NCBI RefSeq assembly: GCF_014652375.1
Contig: NZ_BMYR01000013.1
Coordinates: 38,196 to 102,195 of the forward strand
DNA: 64,000 bases
Direction of reading: 5' to 3'
DNA from: Alishewanella tabrizica
GTDB lineage: Bacteria > Pseudomonadota > Gammaproteobacteria > Enterobacterales > Alteromonadaceae
Numbering within the stretch: the stretch's first letter is position 1; each line of letters begins with the position of its first letter. Under the pieces are notes generated by a model that did no database searches, had not been told where the DNA came from, and saw nothing but the letters and a program-made list of their open reading frames with translations. Made by a program: the position numbers and the translations under genes. Positions 59,072 through 64,000 of this stretch are shown here, one piece after another.

Positions 59072-59100
59072 AGCCCAGAGCAAACTCGCATCTTTGGGCT
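59072..59100 (+). terminator. Possible terminator after glgX
   Basis: AGCCCA (59072-59077) and TGGGCT (59095-59100) form a 6-bp stem with a 17-nt loop, followed by ATTTGAG. It is a weak stem 15 bp past the glgX stop. Confidence 0.4.
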
Positions 59101-59242
59101 ATTTGAGTATATAATGCTGGCCATTTTACGAGCCGTGCTGTGTCGCTGAATGTTAAGGGTTTTTACGGAACAAGTTTGCTTATTTCGTAATGCCTAGAGA
59201 TCAAGGGGCGCAGCGCTTATTAAACGCTGAAAGGATCGTCAG

Positions 59243-60772
59243 ATGACAGATAACACACCCTTGTGTGATATAGGCTTTGTTGGGGCCGGAGTAATGGGTA
59301 AAAACCTTATTCTTAACCTAGCTGATAATGGTTACCGCGTAGCGGCTTTTGATCTCGACCACCAGAAACTGCAAGCTGTAATAGCGCAAGATGATGCCGA
59401 ACGCGGCGAACAAGCACCACGTGTTATAGGGTGTAGTTCTTATACTGAATTGTTGTCACGTTTGTCTGCTCCCCACCTTATTGTGTTGTCTGTACCTGCT
59501 GGTAAACCCGTTGATGATGTCTGTCATAAATTGATTGATGCCGGTATTCAGGCCGATGATATTATTGTCGATACGGGTAACAGCCTGTGGACAGATACTG
59601 TTGCGCGCGAAAAATCCTATGAAGGCAAGTTTATTTTCTTCTCAACGGCGGTATCCGGTGGTGAAGTGGGTGCGCGCTTTGGTCCTTCCTTAATGCCAAG
59701 TGGCGATCCTTACGCGTGGACACGCATTAAACCCATGTGGCAAGCCATTGCGGCAAAAGTCGATCCAGCAACTGGTAAACCCATTGAGCGCTTTGAACCA
59801 GGTAATCCGGTGACAGAAGGCGAGCCATGTGCCGCGTATATTGGCCCCAGTGGTTCAGGCCATTATGTCAAAATGGTACACAACGGCATTGAATATGCCG
59901 ATATGCAGCTAATTTGTGAAGCCTATCAGGTTATGCGCGATGTATTAGGGATGACCGCCACCGCCATCGCTGACATTTTTAAAACTTGGAATGATGGGCC
60001 TTTGCACAGCTATTTAATTGGCATCAGTGCCGAAGTCCTCGCGACCAAAGACAGTGAAACCGGTTTACCGCTGGTCGATGTTATTATGGACAAAGCCGGT
60101 CAAAAAGGCACGGGCTTGTGGACAGCCGTAAGTAGCTTGCAGTTGGGCAGCCCTGCGCCCACCATCGCAGAAGCCGTTTATGCGCGTTCAATTTCAGCTC
60201 TAAAAGCCGAGCGCGTAAAAGCCGCCACCGTGCTCGCGGGCCCAGCTCAAAACTTATACAGTGAAACCCAGCAAGCTGAGATCATTCAAGCGCTGCATGA
60301 TGCGCTGTACTGCGCCAAAATTTGTGTGTACGCCCAAGGTTTCCATTTAATGAAAACGGCGGCCGATGAGCATGGTTGGCAATTAAACTTTGCCGAAATC
60401 GCCAAAATTTGGCGGGCCGGCTGTATTATCCGTGCGGTGTTTTTACAATCTATTACCGAAGCTTACGAGCGTAACGACGAACTGGAAAACCTGCTGCTCG
60501 ATCCGTTCTTTTCTAAACAAATTTCGGTGTATCAACAAAACTGGCGTAAAGCCGTGGCCAATGCGTCTTTAGCTGGTATTCCGGTAGCGGCCTTAAGCTC
60601 AGCGCTCAGTTATTACGATGCGTATCGTACGGCAGTATTACCCGCTAATTTACTGCAAGGTCAGCGCGATTATTTTGGTGCACATACCTTTGAACGTACC
60701 GACAAAGCCAAAGGCAAAACCTATCATGTTGACTGGAGTCGCAGTGAGCGGCCAATGGTGAAAGTAAAATGA
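59243..60772 (+). CDS. gnd: 6-phosphogluconate dehydrogenase (decarboxylating)
   Basis: Pentose-phosphate enzyme that oxidises 6-phosphogluconate to ribulose-5-phosphate with NADP. Motifs: [41 protein letters not shown], the catalytic Lys/His segment [29 protein letters not shown] and a C-terminal tail. At 509 aa it is longer than E. coli Gnd (468), as in some gammaproteobacterial GndA forms. AGGA precedes the ATG. Its last codons overlap purT by 4 bp (ATGA), an uncommon partner. Confidence 0.95.
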   Translation: MTDNTPLCDIGFVGAGVMGKNLILNLADNGYRVAAFDLDHQKLQAVIAQDDAERGEQAPRVIGCSSYTELLSRLSAPHLIVLSVPAGKPVDDVCHKLIDAGIQADDIIVDTGNSLWTDTVAREKSYEGKFIFFSTAVSGGEVGARFGPSLMPSGDPYAWTRIKPMWQAIAAKVDPATGKPIERFEPGNPVTEGEPCAAYIGPSGSGHYVKMVHNGIEYADMQLICEAYQVMRDVLGMTATAIADIFKTWNDGPLHSYLIGISAEVLATKDSETGLPLVDVIMDKAGQKGTGLWTAVSSLQLGSPAPTIAEAVYARSISALKAERVKAATVLAGPAQNLYSETQQAEIIQALHDALYCAKICVYAQGFHLMKTAADEHGWQLNFAEIAKIWRAGCIIRAVFLQSITEAYERNDELENLLLDPFFSKQISVYQQNWRKAVANASLAGIPVAALSSALSYYDAYRTAVLPANLLQGQRDYFGAHTFERTDKAKGKTYHVDWSRSERPMVKVK

Positions 60773-61956
60773 GTACGATCATTGGAACACCGGGCACCCC
60801 AAGCAGCACCAAGGTCTTACTGCTTGGGGCTGGCGAGTTGGGAAAAGAGCTCTGTATCGAGTTGAAACGCTATGGTTGCGAGGTCATTGCGGTAGATCGT
60901 TATCCTAACGCGCCGGCGATGCAAGTGGCTGACAAAGCTGTGGTAATGTCGATGTTGGATAACGCCGCGCTGCGCCAGCTCGTGATAAGTGAAAAACCCG
61001 CGTTAATCGTGCCAGAATTAGAAGCCATTGCCACCTCGGTATTAATTGAGTTGGAAGAGGCGGGTTTTACGGTTGTGCCCAGTGCCAAAGCCGTTAATTT
61101 AACCATGAACCGCGAAGGCATTCGCCGTTTAGCGGCGGAGACGCTGCAGCTAAAAACCTCACCCTATCAATTTGCTGAAGATAAAGCCGGCTTTTTAGCT
61201 GCCGTTACCGCCATTGGTTATCCTTGTGTGGTAAAACCCATTATGTCGTCATCGGGTAAAGGGCAAAGCGTTTTGCGCTCAGATGCCGATTTAGAAGCGG
61301 CCTGGGCGTATGCTCAAGAGGGTGGTCGCGCAGGTAAAGGCCGGGTGATCGTAGAAGGCTTTATCGACTTTGACTATGAAATTACCTTGCTTACCGTTAA
61401 TTCGGTGTCCGGTATTCAATATTGTGCACCTATCGGTCATCGCCAAGAAAAAGGTGATTACCGCGAAAGCTGGCAGCCACAAGCTATGTCAGTCCAAGCG
61501 CAGCAGCAAGCCGAAGCCTATGCCAAGGCTGTGGTAACCGCGCTAGGCGGCAAAGGCTTGTTTGGCGTAGAGTTGTTTATTAAAGGCGATGAGGTGTGGT
61601 TTAGCGAAGTCTCTCCCAGACCTCACGACACCGGCATGGTCACCTTAATATCGCAACAATTAAGTGAGTTTGCCTTGCATGCTCGCGCTATTTTAGGCCT
61701 GCCTATTCCACATATTAAACAATACGGCGCTGCTGCTTCCGCAGTATTGCTGGTACCAGGCCATAGCCAAAATATTCAATACGCTGGGTTAGCCGAAGCC
61801 TTAGCCAACCCCGATACCGAGTTTCGTATTTTTGGCAAACCCGAAGTACAAGGCGAACGCCGCATGGGCGTTGCTTTAGCGCTTGCCGACACGGTAGACG
61901 CCGCCACCGAAAAAGCCTTAGCGGTAGTGAGCAAAATACAGGTGAGCTTACGCTAA
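60769..61956 (+). CDS. purT: Formate-dependent phosphoribosylglycinamide formyltransferase PurT
   Basis: ATP-grasp enzyme that makes formyl-GAR from GAR, formate and ATP in purine synthesis. Motifs: [51 protein letters not shown] (nucleotide loop), FFE-type [23 protein letters not shown], and a C-terminal [13 protein letters not shown]. The length of 395 aa is right. It starts inside the gnd stop (ATGA) and is followed by a strong terminator. Confidence 0.96.
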   Translation: MSTIIGTPGTPSSTKVLLLGAGELGKELCIELKRYGCEVIAVDRYPNAPAMQVADKAVVMSMLDNAALRQLVISEKPALIVPELEAIATSVLIELEEAGFTVVPSAKAVNLTMNREGIRRLAAETLQLKTSPYQFAEDKAGFLAAVTAIGYPCVVKPIMSSSGKGQSVLRSDADLEAAWAYAQEGGRAGKGRVIVEGFIDFDYEITLLTVNSVSGIQYCAPIGHRQEKGDYRESWQPQAMSVQAQQQAEAYAKAVVTALGGKGLFGVELFIKGDEVWFSEVSPRPHDTGMVTLISQQLSEFALHARAILGLPIPHIKQYGAAASAVLLVPGHSQNIQYAGLAEALANPDTEFRIFGKPEVQGERRMGVALALADTVDAATEKALAVVSKIQVSLR

Positions 61957-62007
61957 AACATCACGCCTTATGTAATATGCAATTTGTAACTACACCCTCT
62001 ATTTAAG

Positions 62008-62029
62008 AACGGGGCGAAGCCCCGTTTTT
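62008..62029 (+). terminator. Rho-independent terminator of gnd-purT
   Basis: AACGGGGC (62008-62015), loop GAA, GCCCCGTT (62019-62026) and a T-run to 62029 make a strong hairpin, 51 bp after the purT stop. It marks the end of conserved chromosome before the cassette array. Confidence 0.92.
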
Positions 62030-62289
62030 CTTACCTGATGTTTACTGCAACCGCCCATTACACCGCCTTCATCGAAAATAAATTTATATGTATTTATATA
62101 CAGCCATTAGTAACATTTTTGTTAGCATGCAAATCGCAAGATTTAACCACGCTATCTTCATTGTATTTTAATTGCACAATTAAAAATCTGTTGATTTACG
62201 GTATGTTATTAGATAGGGTGATTTCATTTACAAAAGATAGAAGGGCGTTTACATGGCTGGAAAGCGTGGGCGTTCCAAACTATTAAGCT
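62030..62289. other. AT-rich leader between purT and the cassette array, no integrase
   Basis: This 260-bp stretch is where an intI gene would be expected, but neither strand has a frame with tyrosine-recombinase features. It holds a LexA-like box (62088-62103), a possible weak promoter reading into the array (TTGATT at 62191-62196, then TAGGGT at 62214-62219 after 17 bp) and GTT-rich sequence (GGGCGTTTAC near 62243, GGGCGTTCC near 62268) that may be attI remnants. A 82-codon frame (62038-62286) looks non-coding. Confidence 0.55.
62088..62103. promoter_or_regulatory. LexA-like box ahead of the cassette array
   Basis: ATGT-ATTTATAT-ACAG differs from the CTGT-N8-ACAG SOS operator by the first base only. 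Integron integrase promoters are often LexA-controlled, so it may be a leftover of a lost intI promoter. The region is AT-rich, so chance is a real alternative. Confidence 0.4.
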
Positions 62290-62298
62290 GTTATGTAC
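62290..62298 (+). other. Left recombination junction (attI-like or upstream site) of cassette 1
   Basis: GTTATGTAC begins the first cassette; the cut would be after G62290. Its exact complement GTACATAAC recurs at 62601-62609 as the left arm of attC1. The sequence to the left could be an attI remnant, but I cannot define its limits. Confidence 0.55.
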
Positions 62299-62311
62299 TT
62301 AGAGGTTCGCA

Positions 62312-62596
62312 ATGAAATATCAGGTTTTACTTCGCGGTGAAAACTTTGAATTAAACTGGGAAGGTAAAATCAAAAATCTTGGCTTTTTCACCACAAGATG
62401 GGTGAAAGCTGACTCAGTAGAAGAGGCTGAAAATAAAGCCGTTCAGCTTATTCAAAATGACAAATGGCTGCAAAGTGCTTTAATCGAAAAATCTGAATAT
62501 TCTCCAATGGTTTATATGGAAGAAATATCCCAAGCCAAATGGTGGAAGCGTGTAGGTGGTAAAGGATTCACATTCTGGGAAATGGGCAATGAATGA
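62312..62596 (+). CDS. Integron cassette 1 protein, hypothetical (94 aa)
   Basis: Soluble protein of unknown function beginning MKYQVLLRGENFELNWEGK. It is rich in Lys, Glu and Trp (KWWKRVGGKGFTFWEMGNE end) and contains KADSVEEAENKAVQLIQND, a likely helix. The early sheet-helix pattern suggests one small alpha/beta domain. GAGG lies 9 nt before the ATG, which is 21 nt after the recombination point, the usual tight spacing in a cassette. I recognise no family. Its stop is 4 bp before the complementary cassette arm. Confidence 0.8.
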   Translation: MKYQVLLRGENFELNWEGKIKNLGFFTTRWVKADSVEEAENKAVQLIQNDKWLQSALIEKSEYSPMVYMEEISQAKWWKRVGGKGFTFWEMGNE

Positions 62597-62602
62597 GCAC
62601 GT

Positions 62603-62693
62603 ACATAACAAACAAATATTATCGCCAGCAAAAAGCGCTGGCTGCGACGTCAACCCGCTGCGCGGCTTTCCGCGCTAAATTTGGGCGTTAGGT
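62603..62693 (+). repeat. attC recombination site 1 (91 bp)
   Basis: R'' ACATAAC (62603-62609) and R' GTTAGGT (62687-62693) bound the site. L'' CAAAT (62613-62617) pairs with L' ATTTG (62679-62683). Inside are two hairpins, GCCAGC/GCTGGC (62624-62642) and GCGCGG/CCGCGC (62660-62675). The 85 bp 62606-62690 are identical to attC3. Confidence 0.93.
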
Positions 62694-62700
62694 AAGTATA

Positions 62701-63057
62701 GTGCAGACATCTAGTAAAAAAGAATTCATCCAAACGATTGATTATTCACCGTGGTTTTTGGCGATATTTACATTCATGTTTTTGGTTTTGAGCTTTTTTG
62801 AGAGGCCAATTTACTTCTTACTATTTTTAAGTATTCCTTATGGTCTTTATACCGCTCTTGTATTACCGTTTTTTTGGCGCAGGAATATTGATTGGTTAGG
62901 TGGTTTTTTGACGGTGATGCCTATTGTGTTTTTCATAAGCTCGTATGGCAACCACTTTATGGCAGTTCAGGCCGTCTGTGCCGCTGCGGCGTTCACTTGC
63001 CTTATATGGCTATTGTTCAAAAATAAGTTTATTGGCTATGTTTCAAACAATACCTAA
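62701..63057 (+). CDS. Integron cassette 2 protein, small membrane protein (118 aa)
   Basis: Unknown protein with about four hydrophobic spans: FLAIFTFMFLVLSFF, IYFLLFLSIPYGLYTALVLPFF, LTVMPIVFFISSYG and CAAAAFTCLIWLLF. The start is a GTG at 62701, 13 nt after the recombination point, with AGGTAAG as a likely ribosome site. The TAA stop (63055-63057) lies inside the R'' arm of attC2, so the cassette is packed to the last codon. No domain is recognised. It is inserted between soluble cassette proteins. Confidence 0.75.
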   Translation: MQTSSKKEFIQTIDYSPWFLAIFTFMFLVLSFFERPIYFLLFLSIPYGLYTALVLPFFWRRNIDWLGGFLTVMPIVFFISSYGNHFMAVQAVCAAAAFTCLIWLLFKNKFIGYVSNNT

Positions 63058-63150
63058 CAAGTTACTAAATTTCGTACCGGCCACAAAAAGCGTGGCCTCC
63101 ACGGGACTGCCTACACTGCGCTGCGGCAGCCCATTAGTAATGCGTTATGT
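63052..63150 (+). repeat. attC recombination site 2 (99 bp)
   Basis: R'' ACCTAAC (63052-63058) is the reverse complement of the start of cassette 2, and R' GTTATGT is at 63144-63150. TTACTAA near 63064 pairs with TTAGTAA near 63134 as L''/L'. Its central part is unlike attC1 and attC3. Confidence 0.9.
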
Positions 63151-63162
63151 GGGCACATCATC

Positions 63163-63513
63163 ATGACTAAGTCCGAAGCAATAAATAAAATTAAATCTTC
63201 CATTGCTGAGGGTGCGCAACTAATTACTCCAGAGGGAAAAAATTACGAGGAGCATCTTGCTGAAGTTTCTCAAGTTCTTTTAGCGCATGTTATAGAGCCG
63301 ATACCTGTGATTGTTACATCTGCATGCTTTCCTGAGCACGATTATGAAAAGTATAGAAAATCAAATGTGCTGGCAATCGCAAAAAAAGGTAACAGCTGGT
63401 TGCTTACACTAGCGTCGGAAAATGAATTTGCATTAGGGTTCGGAGAAAATCCTGACAACATTATGATGCATGGTTTTTCTTCGCCAGATGCAATAGGTGA
63501 GTGGTGTGCGTAG
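63163..63513 (+). CDS. Integron cassette 3 protein, hypothetical (116 aa)
   Basis: Soluble protein of unknown function beginning MTKSEAINKIKSSIAEGAQL. The middle has VIVTSACFPEHDYEKYRKSN and KGNSWLLTLASENEFALGFG, then HGFSSPDAIGEWCA at the end. Predicted small alpha/beta domain. The ATG is 19 nt after the recombination point. I see no Shine-Dalgarno of note. No family is recognised. Confidence 0.78.
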   Translation: MTKSEAINKIKSSIAEGAQLITPEGKNYEEHLAEVSQVLLAHVIEPIPVIVTSACFPEHDYEKYRKSNVLAIAKKGNSWLLTLASENEFALGFGENPDNIMMHGFSSPDAIGEWCA

Positions 63514-63518
63514 TCACC

Positions 63519-63609
63519 ACATAACAAACAAATATTATCGCCAGCAAAAAGCGCTGGCTGCGACGTCAACCCGCTGCGCGGCTTTCCGCGCTAAATTTGG
63601 GCGTTATGT
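63519..63609 (+). repeat. attC recombination site 3 (91 bp, near-copy of site 1)
   Basis: R'' ACATAAC (63519-63525), extended CCACATAAC, is the complement of cassette 3's start GTTATGTGG. R' GTTATGT is at 63603-63609. The 85 bp 63522-63606 are identical to attC1. Confidence 0.93.
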
Positions 63610-63621
63610 GGCAAATATGAT

Positions 63622-63987
63622 ATGAGCCCAGCTGAAATATTTTTAATATTAATACCTGCATCTTTACTTTTTGTTCTGTGGTTATGGTTTCGCACTAAAG
63701 AAAAGCCCCCAATTACTTTTCTTTATTTGTGGGGAGTCTTAATTTTCTTCCTTATTATTATCGGGGCGTTTATCTGGGAGCCTAAAAATGAGTGTACCCA
63801 ATTTGTATGTGCTTTGGCCCCATCATCCTATATTTGGTTTGTTGGCCCTGTATTAGCCTTAGCGCTAAAACTGAAATGGAATCCATTAATTATGGCTATT
63901 TTAGTTATGCTATTGCCTTGGGTTGGTATCTATTTGCATATTTTCACGCATGGCGATCACTCTATAACATTCAAGCCGATCAGTTAA
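63622..63987 (+). CDS. Integron cassette 4 protein, small membrane protein (121 aa)
   Basis: Unknown protein with about four hydrophobic spans: IFLILIPASLLFVLWLWF, ITFLYLWGVLIFFLIIIGAFIW, SSYIWFVGPVLALAL and PLIMAILVMLLPWVGIYLHIF. A short luminal stretch has two Cys residues (ECTQFVCALAP) that could form a disulfide. The ATG is 18 nt after the recombination point. The stop (63985-63987) is just before the window edge, and the expected attC lies beyond or begins at the edge. No family is recognised. Confidence 0.75.
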   Translation: MSPAEIFLILIPASLLFVLWLWFRTKEKPPITFLYLWGVLIFFLIIIGAFIWEPKNECTQFVCALAPSSYIWFVGPVLALALKLKWNPLIMAILVMLLPWVGIYLHIFTHGDHSITFKPIS

Positions 63988-64000
63988 TAACATCCATGCC
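63985..64000 (+). repeat. Possible left end of attC4 (cut by window edge)
   Basis: TAATAAC at 63985-63991 resembles an R'' arm, but it is not the exact complement of cassette 4's start GTTATGT (expected ACATAAC). The site would continue past the window. Low confidence. Confidence 0.3.

Larger units (their letters stand above)
62290..64000 (+). mobile_element. Integron gene-cassette array (at least four cassettes, no integrase in window)
   Basis: Four short plus-strand genes are each followed by an attC recombination site: complete ones at 62603-62693, 63052-63150 and 63519-63609, and a possible start of a fourth at 63985. Cassette boundaries by the G/TT cut are 62290/62291, 62687/62688, 63144/63145 and 63603/63604. 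Each attC left arm R'' is the reverse complement of its own cassette's first 7-9 bases (GTTATGTAC with GTACATAAC; GTTAGGT with ACCTAAC; GTTATGTGG with CCACATAAC), as required after circular excision. The orientation expects attI and intI on the left, where none is found. The array continues beyond the window. Confidence 0.93.

Noticed and set aside
62038..62286. 82-codon plus-strand frame between purT terminator and first cassette
   Set aside because: It lacks a ribosome site, has no domain-like composition and runs through the LexA-like and junction sequence; it is not followed by an attC, so it is not a cassette gene.
62030..62300. Remnant of intI on the minus strand
   Set aside because: No tyrosine-recombinase motif or longer frame was visible in reverse translation; only short stubs of about 25 codons occur.

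Overview
The window is 64 kb of chromosome from a free-living, respiring gammaproteobacterium. The evidence is the TamA/TamB pair, CmoM, TtcA, YebG with a CTGT-N8-ACAG LexA box, an FNR-UspE-TtcA block beside a cbb3 oxidase operon, the E. coli-like order pabB-nudL-sdaA, the gapA-yeaD pair, and a class I fumarase. Protein style and gene order suggest a Rheinheimera/Alishewanella/Alteromonadales-type genome; that placement is inference, not a database result. No rRNA, tRNA, prophage, insertion sequence or CRISPR array was seen.

Layout. 1-13 kb: partial trxB, a hemolysin III-type membrane protein, a MipA/OmpV outer-membrane protein, a glycosyltransferase overlapping a Nif3-like gene, cmoM, the tamA-tamB operon, a KAS III-like enzyme and a stand-alone glycogen-binding (CBM48-like) protein. 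13.3-20 kb: an RND efflux adaptor and pump behind a long leader with a stem-loop, followed closely by a lactate permease-family gene and a DUF2007 gene. 20-28.6 kb: sdaA, nudL and pabB on the minus strand; class I fumarase and a secreted S9 peptidase on the plus strand; then a periplasmic solute-binding protein. 28.7-32.7 kb: an unlisted 45-codon small membrane-protein ORF, then a cobalamin riboswitch with a probable terminator ahead of btuD-btuC-cobO-btuF. 32.7-40.7 kb: patatin-like protein, dGTPase, SOS-controlled yebG, AGCS symporter, alaA, a Bax-like glucosaminidase, a four-copy 16-bp tandem repeat and ttcA. 40.8-49.6 kb: uspE, fnr and the whole cbb3 cytochrome oxidase set (ccoNOQP, fixH, ccoI, ccoS, a TauE/SafE protein). 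49.9-62 kb: a small lipoprotein, yeaD, gapA, then malQ-glgB-glgX and gnd-purT, a block of glucan and central carbon metabolism.

62.29 kb to the right edge is the most unusual part: an integron gene-cassette array. Three complete attC sites (91, 99 and 91 bp) follow four short plus-strand genes of unknown function. Each attC left end (R'') is the exact reverse complement of the first bases of its own cassette, so cassettes 1-3 are intact excisable units. The attC orientation places the expected integrase to the left, but the 355-bp stretch between purT and the first cassette encodes no integrase. It holds the purT terminator and a LexA-like operator with one mismatch (ATGT-N8-ACAG). The array is therefore either an integrase-less cluster (CALIN) or an array whose intI was lost or moved. 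It continues past the window edge.

Start codons were re-chosen for many genes where a Shine-Dalgarno sequence or family alignment favours an internal start; these choices are noted per entry.
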